From positions 115,734,462 to 115,798,461 of the forward strand of contig NC_041394.2 in NCBI RefSeq assembly GCF_900747795.2: DNA of 64,000 nt. The letters run 5' to 3'. Below, piece by piece: positions 54,309 through 64,000 of the stretch (position 1 is the stretch's first letter; each line of letters opens with the position of its first letter). A program made the position numbers and the translations under genes. This stretch comes from Erpetoichthys calabaricus (taxonomy: Eukaryota > Chordata > Cladistia > Polypteriformes > Polypteridae). The notes below the pieces were generated by a model, which worked only from the letters and a program-made list of their open reading frames with translations, did not search any database and was not told where the DNA came from.

Positions 54309-54699
54309 TATGTGTGCCTGGAGTGGCTTAGTACTGTAAACAAGGAGTGTTGCTGCTGGGCTATTCTCTTCTGCACACTACAACCTTGAATTGGATTGTG
54401 TTTGTATATATCATGGTTTAAAAATGTGTTATTTTAATATGTGGGGTAAATGTGAGACACACCAGTGGTTTATGCCCTCTATGTCTCCCCTTAGAGCTGT
54501 TTTCCACTTTCCAGAGATAGAAACTTATCTGAGAATAACTTCTCCACACACTAAGTTAACCTCACATTTAACCTGCATGTACACACACAGTCAGACCCCT
54601 CAGTCTTGTTAATGATTGCATATTTGTAATGAGTGCACCTCTCACAGTATCCAAGATGGAATAATTACGGACAAGAACATATATCCTCTTTTTCAACTA

Positions 54700-55043
54700 C
54701 TAGCTGAGCTACCTGTCTAAGATAAGTTGAAATCTAAGTAATCAATGTAGTCCTAAGCAACATATGTCTCTGTTAGATGTCATTTGGAATGGGATTTGTA
54801 AAACAGGCATTAATGTTTGAGATGCATCATTTTTTGGAATGGCAGAGACATAGCAACCAGATGAACACACCCTTATTAAGGTGGACTAGTTGTGTTGTGC
54901 TATGCGTCTAAGAGGTTTTGAAATCTAAGTAATCAGCGTAAACATTTGCACAAACCATCAATTAGACTGTACTTTGTAATGCATGTAGTAATAAAATGCA
55001 TTGCATTTGACATGCCAACAGATATCACAATCATCTGTAGAAA
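54700..55043 (+). repeat. Unclassified interspersed repeat, left of a Tc1 copy
   Basis: Contains GACAGAGACATAGCAA-type and CTTATTAAGGTGGA-type blocks and AATGCATTGCATTTGACATG. The same blocks recur to the right of the Tc1 at 56,658-56,900. The family was not recognised. Confidence 0.5.
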
Positions 55044-55045
55044 TA

Positions 55046-56657
55046 CAGTTATGTGAAAAAGTTTGGGAAACCCTCTCAGCCTGCATAATAATTTACTCTA
55101 CTTTGAACAAAGTGGTATGTCTTTCATTTCCTAGGAACATCTGAGTACTGGGGTGTTTTCCGAACAAAGATTTTTAGTGAAGCCCTATTTAGTTGTATGA
55201 AATTAAATCAAATGTGAAAAACTGGCTGTGCAAAAATGTGGGTCCCCTTGTAATTTTGCTGATTTGAATGCATGTAACTGCTCAATACTGATTACTTGCA
55301 ACACCAAATTGGTTAGATTAGCTCATTAAGCCTTGAACTTCATAGACAGGTGTGTCCAATCATGAGAAAAGGTATTTAAGGGGGTCAATTGCAAGTTGTG
55401 CTTCCCTTTAACTCTCCTCTGAAGAGTGACAGCATGGGATCCTTAAAGCAACTCTCAAAAGATCTGAAAACAAAGATTGTTCAGTATCATGGTTTAGGGG
55501 AAGGTTACAAAAAGCTATCTCAGAGGTTTAAACTGTCAGTTTCAACTGTAAGGAATGTAATCAGGAAATGGAAGGCCACAGGCACAGTTGCTGTTAAACC
55601 CATGTCTGGCAGGCCAAGAAAAATACAGGAGCGGCATATGCACAGGATTGTGAGAATACAGACAACCCAGAGATCACCTCCAAAAATCTGCAAGAACATC
55701 TTGCTGCAGATGGTGTATCTGTACATCGTTCTACAATTGAGCGCAATTTGCACAAAGAACATCTGTATGGCAGGGTGATGAGAAAGAAGCACCTTCTGCA
55801 CTCACAGCACAAACGGAGTCGCTTGTTGTATGCAAATACTGTACTCATTTAGACAAGCCAGATTCATTTTGGAACAAAGTGCTTTGGACTGATGAGACAA
55901 AAAATTGGTTATTTGGTCATAACAAAAAGCGCTTTGCGTGGCGGAAGAAGAACACCGCATTCCAAGAAAACACCTGCTACCTTCTGTCAAATTTGGTGGA
56001 GGTTCCATCATGCTGTGGGGCTAGTTCAGGGACTGGGGCCCTTGTTAAAGTCGAGGGTCGGATGAATTCAACCCAATGTCAACAAATTCTTCAGGATAAT
56101 GTTCAAGCATCAGTCACAAAGTTGAAATTATGCAGGTGTTGGATATTCCAACAAGACAATGACCCAGAACACAGTTCAAAATCTACAATGGCATTCATGC
56201 AGAGGCAGAAGTACAATGTTCTGGAATGGCCGTCACAGTCCCCTGACTTGAATATCATCGAAAATCTATGGGATGATTTGAAGCAGGCTGTCCATGCTCA
56301 GCAGCCATCAAATTTAACTGAACTGGAGAGATTTTGTATGGAAGAAATGTCAAAAAAACCTCCATCCGGAATCCAGACACTCATCAAAGGCTATAGGAGG
56401 GTTATATTTGCACAAGGAGGCTCAACTAAGTATTGATGTAATATCTCTGTTGGGGTGCCCAAATTTATGCACCTGTCTATTTTTGTTATGATGCATATTT
56501 TCTGTTACTCCAATAAACTTAATGTCACTGCTGAAATACTAATGTTTCCATCAGGCATGTCATGTATTAAAAGGAAGTTGCTGCTTTGAAAGTTCAGCCA
56601 ATGATAAACACAAATCCAAAGAATTAAGATGGGTTCCCAAACTTTTTCATATGACTG
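55046..56657 (+). mobile_element. Tc1-like transposon with transposase on the plus strand
   Basis: Terminal repeats (left CAGTTATGTGAAAAAGTTTG, right its inverse CAAACTTTTTCATATGACTG) lie between TA at 55,044-55,045 and 56,658-56,659. The length is 1,612 bp. The start at 55,434 gives MGSLKQLSKDLKTKIVQYHG and the HTH linker GRPRK. Frame breaks lie near 55.65-55.86 kb. The second part (55,879-56,436) keeps the DDE pattern LWTDETKNW, QQDNDPEHSSK and SPDLNIIENLWDDL, and ends AQGGSTKY. All three catalytic acids are present, yet the frame is broken. A different subfamily from the 52.7-kb copy. Confidence 0.9.
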
Positions 56658-56900
56658 TAAAATCATTGTTACAAATGTTTGTGATGCACCATCTGTTAAA
56701 ATGACAATTGCAATGCATATGTCTATATTATGTATATTTTGGTATAGGAGTTGTAAAAGCAGTGTTAAAATTTGTAATGCACCATCTGTTGGATTGGAAC
56801 ACACAATAAATTTTATTACTACAAATGTTTGTGGTGCATGACAGAGACATAGCAATTGGACAGACACAAACACTTGTCCTTTTATTAAGGTGGATGATCT
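56658..56900 (+). repeat. Unclassified interspersed repeat, right of the Tc1 copy
   Basis: Holds two or three subrepeats (TTTGTGATGCACCATCTGTT near 56,678, TTTGTAATGCACCATCTGTT near 56,770, TTTGTGGTGCATGAC near 56,825). It ends CTTGTCCTTTTATTAAGGTG. It shares blocks with 54,700-55,043. Confidence 0.5.
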
Positions 56901-57955
56901 TGTTAAACCTCATCAATAGAATTAAACATCACAATTCTAACAAATTTTAACACTCATCAATAAGTTCAATGTTTAAAGTAATGCCCAAAAGGATATACAG
57001 AAGCCAAGGGGTGACAGATGTGCAAATGTAGGAGGTTGCATTAAACACTTTCCAACTCTTTGGATCTTGACTTGCAGCTTGCTGGGAGGCTGATGTCCTG
57101 GCTTTTTCTCTCTCACACGCTGCAGCAACATGTTACAGCAAATATTAGTCTTTTGCTACCCCTGAAGTATACTGAATTTTGCGAACTGCAATTCAACAGG
57201 TTACAAAGTATGTCAACACATAAATCAATAACCTGATTGGTTTGTTCACATGAAAAAAGTAAGCCCACCCTTATAAAAGTAATGTCCTTTAGTGTTCCAT
57301 TCTTCATCTCTTAGTACATTTCCATCAATGAAGCTTCTCAGGGTGCTGGTTGTTTACTTGGTTTGTTATAAAGTCCATCAGCATACGTGCTTGTGTTCTC
57401 AGTTCGACCTTGAGGCCCCTTCATGTAGCAGGTCAGTCACTGCCTTTCTCTGTTGTAGTATGCTCAGGCTTCATAATGTAGCTTTATGCGATTCAGCAAA
57501 GCCAGCCAGCTATGTTTTTGCATGTCTTAATCACCTCGGTATTACATTTTGCAGGTGGATTTCTAAAAATAATTTATTAACTTAGGAAAGATTTTAGACT
57601 CTGAAATGCAAAAATACTAACATATATAATTTCCACTGAGAAGATGTAGTGTGCATTTTATTATATTATGACACATGATTTATGCAGACTATTTTTTTCT
57701 TTTCCTAATCTTGCTCTTCATTACAATTTTCAATAGCTTCAGAAATTGAAAACTCACAACATATTATGTGCATTTCACACAACCTTGGGATACAATCATT
57801 TTATAAAACTGATTACAGTATACACAATGGGCAGAGATGAGGAGGATATTAAAACTGGATCTATTTAGTGTTGCTATCTGCTAGTCTATCTGGATTTAAA
57901 TTAGAACGTAACCTTTTTATATCTTTTTTTTCATTCTGTAATTTAATGTATTCCA
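56901..57955. other. Intergenic, nothing recognised
   Basis: No supported exon or repeat family seen. Confidence 0.4.
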
Positions 57956-57959
57956 TGTC

Positions 57960-58372
57960 TGTTTCTAAGTGACTTTACAGCACCATGATAGGCCTAGACC
58001 TTTTCGCTCACTCAGATCCTTACCTGCAGCTTTACTTTCTGTTCCACACATGTTCTATGGGAGCTAGATCATTCTCTCAAAGTGCCCATCAACTCTGGAA
58101 TTCTCTTCCTTTTCGCATCTGTCAGCTGGACTCAATAACACAATTTTAAGCTTCTCTCTGAACATATCCTTTCAAATTGGTATAGCAACTATGATTTTAC
58201 CACAACGTTACAGGCAACTATCTTTTATGTTTGTTGCTACTTCTTTACCCTTATTGCTATTTGATTTTATAGATCTATTTGCTTTTATCTTTATTAATGT
58301 TGTTTATTTCTTTGTCAGGTGAACCTGAGTGCTAAAAAAGGTGCCTAATAAATAAAATGTACTATTATTAAT
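57960..58372 (+). mobile_element. L2-like LINE 3' end
   Basis: Frames read LLSVPHMFYGS and STLEFSSFSHLSAGLN, degraded versions of the L2 LLSVPxTxxGxRxFSxxAPxLWNSLP block. The tail GCCTAATAAATAAAATGTAC with TTATTA repeats follows. Confidence 0.6.
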
Positions 58373-58559
58373 ATTGTTATTAATTATATTCTGTCATTAC
58401 TAGTGGCAACACTCAAACAAGCAAAACCAAATGTGCACATGCTCCTTTCCATTTCAAGTCATACATGTTCTCAGGTGGAGCAGTCTTACTAAATGGTGTT
58501 AACTTGAATCCAAAGTACGCTGGGCTGTGTTACGTTTGCTTCCTATTGATGTCACACAC

Positions 58560-58624
58560 CAAGTGCCTTGAGCATGGGAAAGGTGCTATATAAATAACAT
58601 GTATTATTATTATTATTATTATTG
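58560..58624 (+). repeat. LINE 3' tail with TTA repeat
   Basis: CCTTGAGCATGGGAAAGGTG, then CTATATAAATAACATG and eight TTA-type units. Same tail as at 20,310. Confidence 0.6.
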
Positions 58625-59674
58625 ACAGACAGGACAGTGGAAATTTCACATGGTAGAAGGCAGTGTAAAGAAATTAGAGCCTACAGGAGTATAAAAAACT
58701 TAAATGTCTGTCTTACTTGTCAGAAAACAACATCAGATGAAAATATTTGAAGTTGTTCTCCCCCATGCAGTGATAATGCAAACTGAGCTCTTTAAGCACA
58801 GAGCTGCTGTATGCTTTACAGGACTGACAAAAACAATTTCAAACCAATTGCAGTTCCCCTTGGGCAAACAAAATGTGGATAATTAAATGTGATTAATTAT
58901 TAAATAAACATTGAAAATGTCCCACAAATTATCCCGTGCCTATGTGATGTCAAAGCAAGGTGTTACAACCAAGATCAGTACATTAACTGATGCAAAAATT
59001 ATTCCATCCGCCTGCAGAATGAAGTTAACTTTTTGACACAACAAAACCACAGAGGTGAGTGTTATAGTATGGCATGCCAAAGTACAAGGACCTGAGAGAC
59101 TTTTTATTACCTTCACCAGTCTATGAAGAAATATTCAGTGCAAAAGTGGACATTAAATACTGTATTCAGAATGCAGATACAGGCTTGATCTTCTATGTGC
59201 AATTAATCTGGCTTGCTTTATATAGTAAAGTTTTAGTACAAACTGGAGATTTAAAGGCTTCAATGAAAAATATTATGCAGTGTAGAAAAGCAGTGAATAG
59301 CAAAATATAAGAAATGTTGGATCTGGCCATTAGGGGTCAGACGTTTTCATTCATTTATTAATTGATTTACCTTAAAAACTGAAAAATAAAGAAGAAAAAA
59401 TAAGATAAAAAGAAAAACAGAAACATACCAGCTTGTTTAATGGTTTAGTGTCTCATAATAATATCATCAAATGTATAAAAATATTTCAAATGCATCAACA
59501 CATTTGGCTTCACTATATCACAAAGTTAAATGGATTGCTTACCGCTTTTCTTGAAATTACAGCATTTCTGTTAAATATGAACATTTTTTATGTTCTTTCC
59601 TCACATATACAGTACTTACTCATTGTCACACTTAAAATTATAAGCACACTGTACTTGTGTATACATACTGGTTC

Positions 59675-59972
59675 AAGATGGCACCTAGATTAGTGCTGTT
59701 GCCTCACAAACTAAGGACTCTCATGTTTTTCTTGTTTCCTGCAATTTTTTTTGATTTTCTTTTACATTCTAAACACATACAGATTAGGCTGTAAAGTAAA
59801 TCCAATATCGGTCAAGTATGAGAGTGTGGGAAAATATACCCTTTGATGGACTGGCATCCTCTTCTCGATTGGCTCCTACTTTGAGCGTGAGGCTGCCAGG
59901 ATAAGCTAAGACTCCATTTAATCCTGTATTGGATTAAGCAGGCCCAGGAATTTAGATGAATGAACATAACAA
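59675..59972 (+). repeat. SINE, diverged, nearly full length
   Basis: AGTGCTGTTGCCTCACAAAC, a degraded box B region, then GATGGACTGGCATCCTCTTC, GAGGCTGCCAGGATAAGCT and GGATTAAGCAGG follow the SINE body in order. The tail is GATGAATGAA. Old copy. Confidence 0.6.
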
Positions 59973-60207
59973 CATTGTTAAATTATCCATTGCAAATGAT
60001 CTACATACAGTAATTTAATTATACTTGTTTTGTTCAAACCATTATGGAACTCTTGAAAATTTTGGTGTGATATTATTAAAAATGACGCATTTAAAAAGGT
60101 AATGCAGAATTCCCAGCTGATTAAAATTTGTCATTAACTGTATTAAGTGTTATCTATACCCAGTATTTATAAGGTTAGAAATATGCAATCATTTTCCATT
60201 ATCTTCA

Positions 60208-62268
60208 TTAGTAATGTGTCAGTTCATTCACTTCCTCACTACCCTGAGGCTCTGGTCTTTCTGCAAATTTTAAGGCAGTTAATTCTCTCCTTTCTGCCTC
60301 TACATTTCTGACAGAGGTTGTCTCCAAGTTTTTTTGTGGATCTGTATCAATCTGAGATGGACTAGCAATATGTTCTTCTTCAGCATTTACATAGACAGCT
60401 GAAAAAGCTTCCTGGGACAAAATATGCAAGAATCTTTGCTCCAGTGCAAGGGAAAGCTGGGCCTTTGATAGCCACCTAGGAGTGTTTTTTGCTGGCCCTT
60501 TAATTATTTCTGTTTCTCTTGACCGGGCAAAATCAATTCCAGTATCAACCCTTTTCTTTCTCTCAAACATTGCCTCTATTCTTGTTCTTGCCAGCTTTGG
60601 AACAATCTTTTGGAGATCCTGATCAACAAAGATTTCCTTCTTTTTCTGATTTTCTCTCCTCTTTCTGTCTTCCTCCTTCCTCTGTAGCCACTGACTATGT
60701 GTCAGTTTTTCCTTTTGAGGTTCTGTTTTGATGTCATGGCCCAAGTTTGCATTGTTTTGAACTTCAGACCCAGGGAGTATTGATTTTATTACTGGTTCTT
60801 TCTGTGGGATTGATTTTTTTGAGGTACCAGGTTGCTCATTTTTGAGTGTCTCGTCATTCTTGTCTGATCTCATATAGCATTTGTCTTTGTTCCCTGACAG
60901 TGTCATTGAAGTTTTAGGTTTAGGGGTTGCTTTTCTGTTTGAAGTCAGACTAGCATCTATAGACTCTTTTTTCTGGGATGTCAATGAAACTATCTCATTA
61001 GCTCCAACAGCAGATACATGAGGATTAACAGACGATAAGCTTCCCGGCTTCCTTTGGTTGCATTCTTTTTTTCTTCTCTGCTTCTGAGAAGAACCAAGGA
61101 ACCTTGAATCTGCAGGATGTGTCATTTTCACTGTAGAAGCTGAAAGAACAGCAGGCTTGCCAGTGCATTGTTGGTCTTGGTCATTTTTATTATCTTGTTG
61201 AAAAAGACTTTTCTCTATGGGTGACGTGGTTGTTTTTAAAACACAGGCATCAGTAACATCTTCAGAACTTGGTTTTCCCTCAACTATCATCATGCTCCTT
61301 AAGGGCAGACAATCTTTCGCAGAAGGTGTTTCTATTACCTCTGCCAAAACAGCAGAATCAGGTAAAGTAAGAGTGTTTCTATGACTTTGCAAAAGTAATA
61401 CGTTCTTATTTCCATCTATAGCCAGATTGGATGACTTTCCATTTTTTGCATTATGCCCTTTGTTATTATATTCAAAAACCTCTTGCCTCTTTCTCTCCAA
61501 CCAGACTTTTACTTGCTCCTCTGATATTTTCAGCCTGTCTTGCTTTTCTTCTGCCTTCCTTTGTTTCTCTTCTTTCTCCTTCTTCTTTACTCTTCTTTTA
61601 GCAGCTCTCTGTTTTCTCATCTCTACATTCTTTTGCTTCAGCCACTCTTGAAGACTCTTATTCTGTGAATTTTCTAGTCTACAGTCTGTAGGATCACATC
61701 GAGATGGGGTAGCCATTTTATTATTTCTTGGTTTCTCCTGACAATTCAGGTTGTGCTGTTTTGTCTTTTTGTGCTGGTTTAAAAACTTCATGGAAACATT
61801 TTCAAGAGGTAAACTTGAATAATGAAGAATTCGCACTCCATAAGGCTTTACCACCATGAGGACTACTTTTGTATCATTTCCATCTGTCAGTTCTAAACCT
61901 TCACTTTTTTTTACTCCCAATGAATCAATTATTTTGACTTTGGAAACAGTTGTATTGCCTATCTGCGTTCTTCCATTTTTTACATAGTTGTAGGCATCAT
62001 TTCTCGTGTTTCTTTTGTAACTCCTGTGCACCTGAGATTCTTCATTTGTCTTCTTTTTATTGTCTTTTAATACAATTTTTCTTTCCAAGGGCAATCTCCT
62101 ATTAGTTTCTGTGAAAACATCCTGCAAATTGACAGTAATTGTCATTTTATTTTTAGTATTTCCTGGAGTCTCTTGGTTTTCTCTCTTGTCCCTCTGGCTG
62201 TCAGAGCCACTGACATGGCTGCTACTCTCAATTTCCTCTGTACATGGACTCTGAGATGCCTGAAACAT
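60208..62268 (-). CDS. Lysine-rich coiled-coil protein, 686 aa, unidentified
   Basis: A single open frame, far longer than any other here, that cannot be assigned to a named gene. An in-frame TAG lies 8 codons before the ATG, and AAA precedes the ATG, so this start is reasonable. A spliced 5' end (TGTTTCAG just inside the frame) is also possible. The protein is hydrophilic, with two strongly charged helical stretches at residues 206-270 and 524-575. Each has a W-L-x-x-K motif (LQEWLKQKN, VKVWLERKRQ, HSQWLQRKEE), like the microtubule/cilium-associated CCDC181, CCDC34 and MAP9 group. A more globular part at 105-160 contains VVKPYGVRILHYSS, and another at 595-632 contains PRWLSKAQLSL. No signal peptide or membrane segment. 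Convergent to FOXM1. Confidence 0.8.
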   Translation of the reverse strand: MFQASQSPCTEEIESSSHVSGSDSQRDKRENQETPGNTKNKMTITVNLQDVFTETNRRLPLERKIVLKDNKKKTNEESQVHRSYKRNTRNDAYNYVKNGRTQIGNTTVSKVKIIDSLGVKKSEGLELTDGNDTKVVLMVVKPYGVRILHYSSLPLENVSMKFLNQHKKTKQHNLNCQEKPRNNKMATPSRCDPTDCRLENSQNKSLQEWLKQKNVEMRKQRAAKRRVKKKEKEEKQRKAEEKQDRLKISEEQVKVWLERKRQEVFEYNNKGHNAKNGKSSNLAIDGNKNVLLLQSHRNTLTLPDSAVLAEVIETPSAKDCLPLRSMMIVEGKPSSEDVTDACVLKTTTSPIEKSLFQQDNKNDQDQQCTGKPAVLSASTVKMTHPADSRFLGSSQKQRRKKECNQRKPGSLSSVNPHVSAVGANEIVSLTSQKKESIDASLTSNRKATPKPKTSMTLSGNKDKCYMRSDKNDETLKNEQPGTSKKSIPQKEPVIKSILPGSEVQNNANLGHDIKTEPQKEKLTHSQWLQRKEEDRKRRENQKKKEIFVDQDLQKIVPKLARTRIEAMFERKKRVDTGIDFARSRETEIIKGPAKNTPRWLSKAQLSLALEQRFLHILSQEAFSAVYVNAEEEHIASPSQIDTDPQKNLETTSVRNVEAERRELTALKFAERPEPQGSEEVNELTHY

Positions 62269-63957
62269 TTTTCCCCAAGATTTTCCTTTCTAGTCTTGTT
62301 TATTTCAAATTCCTGTATTCAGCAGGAATATATTCTAGGTAATCTAGGCTTTCCATTCCTCATGCAGTCATCTAAATGCAAAGCAAACAAAAACAGGATT
62401 AACGAAAATGACGACAAACTCAAAATCGATTTCTTTAGTTGGCATCAATGTATTTTTGCTCATACATTTTTTCCTTCATTTACAAATGAAGTTAACTACA
62501 TGTTTATCTTGATAGTCATCTTCCTCATGCCATAATAGTCTGTTTCATACTAATATTACTATATTTTTACAAACTTGAAAGCTAAAAAGGATGGTTTTGA
62601 AAGAAGGTGCATTAAGATTGCTTCATCAAGAAAAAGATGAAATCGGTTAACTAAGGAGTATAAGCTGACTTTTACAACTGGGATTTTATTCAAAGAATAA
62701 ACTCAACAGGGAGCTGGCAAATAGTGCAGATGAAAATCAGAAACTAGCCCTTGGCAGCCATTCATAAATAAATCCTCACATGGAGCACATTGACTCACAA
62801 GACCAATTAAGAAATGACAGCTTTAAAGTATATGAAATGCACAACTAAAATGTTTTGCCTTTTAAATAATTGCTTTGTTTATCAACCTGTAAGTGACATA
62901 CTGTATTTTATTAAACAGTGTACAATTAAAACAAACATAGCAGATCCCCATCATTTTTGTGTCCACTTATTAAAATCATATTCAGTGTCTGATAAAGGAA
63001 TGTTACTGCGTTTATTTAATATTCAGATACAAGTATTTACCTGCTCAATACTTTTTTATACATGTAAACTGGTACTATCAGCCTTCTGTAAATGTTAGCC
63101 AAGGTAAGCAGAATGGTATGATTTGGTGCTCCATGGTAATATATGTTTATATTCACATAGAAAAAATCAAATATATGTTTAATATGTAAACTGTTATCAT
63201 GTAAAGTAGACCAAAGCATTTTGTGGCAATGAATTTTACATATCAGTAATATTTACGAGTATAACCCAATGAATAAGAAAGAGAAAGCAAGACTTGCAGT
63301 AAATGAAACAGTCTGCAATTTTATTAATTCTATTAAGTCAGCACAGTGGGTACAAGCAAATAATTAATCTCTGTTTTACAAATACAGAATCCAGTTACTA
63401 TGAGTTTGACAGTAACCTTTATAGACTAAACATTAAAATGTAAAAAAGCATTTATTTTTTTTCGCACATTTTTTCAACCTGACATCTACATTCATGTCAC
63501 AAATATTCCTTCCCATAAGTAGAAAAATATTACTTTGATCAGTAAAAATTCATATCTTAGCTTAGAAAAAATTAAGTAGTTTCTACTGTTACTATTAGTA
63601 TTTATAATTTTTTAATTTTATTACAGAAAATGGCACAATATTGTCCACTTGAATTATGAAGTTACTTTTAATAAAAACACTGGTGAAAGGGGTTTCTGTT
63701 TTTGACATGGTATCAAATATATTTTATCTTGAAATTTCACTATACAAAAATTCTTGTATGGTGACATCCCTATTTTAATTTTTTTTTTTTTTTGCTTTAA
63801 TTTAAAATAACTTAGCTTAATGAAGCATGCCCATAATATTTATTATACTCAGTGATCCATATAAAACTAAAAGTCCTGCAAATTCAACCAGAAAGAAGTG
63901 GGAAGTCAAGTCAGAATTCAAGGTACCTGTGTAGATGGGTTGAAACTGGTGTCAAGT
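62269..63957. other. Upstream of the 686-aa gene, nothing recognised
   Basis: AT-rich. It presumably contains the promoter or 5' exons of the minus-strand gene, but no motif is strong enough to name. Confidence 0.4.
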
Positions 63958-64000
63958 GGCATAGTGGCACAGTGGTAGCGCTGCTGCCTCGCAGTTAGGA
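63958..64000 (+). mobile_element. SINE, 5' end, runs off the window
   Basis: GGCATAGTGGCACAGTGGTA then GCGCTGCTGCCTCGCAGTTA is the tRNA-like head of the same SINE as at 12,770, cut by the window edge. Confidence 0.85.

Noticed and set aside
60519-62535. Plus-strand frames opposite the 686-aa gene
   Set aside because: Antisense shadows of a lysine-rich frame (F/S/L-rich composition).

Overview
The window looks like nuclear DNA of a ray-finned fish. Two vertebrate genes, RHNO1 and FOXM1, can be rebuilt exon by exon. They sit in AT-rich DNA full of fish-type repeats: Tc1/mariner and pogo-like DNA transposons, Helitron remnants, CR1, L2, Rex1-like and RTE-like LINEs, and a tRNA-derived SINE family ending in GGAT repeats. 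The repeat mix would fit a non-teleost such as a polypterid, but that is a guess. I saw no prokaryotic, plasmid or CRISPR features and no LTR element.

Layout. About 1-17 kb is gene-poor: decayed Tc1 copies (1.5-3.9 kb), a Helitron remnant (4.2-5.6 kb), a tetranucleotide array (5.7 kb), a CpG-rich segment with an RFX X-box (8.3-8.7 kb) that may be the minus-strand promoter of the next gene, an almost perfect 122-bp hairpin (9.5 kb), and LINE, SINE and Tc1 copies. RHNO1 lies on the minus strand (17.28-22.0 kb coding, two coding exons). FOXM1 lies on the plus strand (noncoding exon ending at 25,723; coding exons 26.68-47.25 kb). Between them, near 25.4-25.55 kb, is a likely shared promoter with paired CCAAT boxes, an E2F-type site and an ETS site. 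FOXM1 introns 3, 6 and 8 have been enlarged by LINEs and DNA transposons. Downstream come intergenic repeats, two better preserved Tc1 copies (52.7-54.3 and 55.0-56.7 kb), and a minus-strand 686-codon open frame (60.2-62.3 kb) for a lysine-rich coiled-coil protein that I do not recognise.

How the genes relate. FOXM1 is the forkhead activator of the G2/M programme. RHNO1 binds the 9-1-1 checkpoint clamp in ATR signalling. In mammals the pair is head-to-head under one bidirectional promoter, and the same arrangement is visible here. The promoter motifs (two CCAAT boxes 31 bp apart plus an E2F-type site) are typical of cell-cycle genes. The FOXM1 leader, as spliced here, carries two short upstream frames, each ending in a four-base stop/start overlap with the next start codon. 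RHNO1 has its own overlapping upstream frame.
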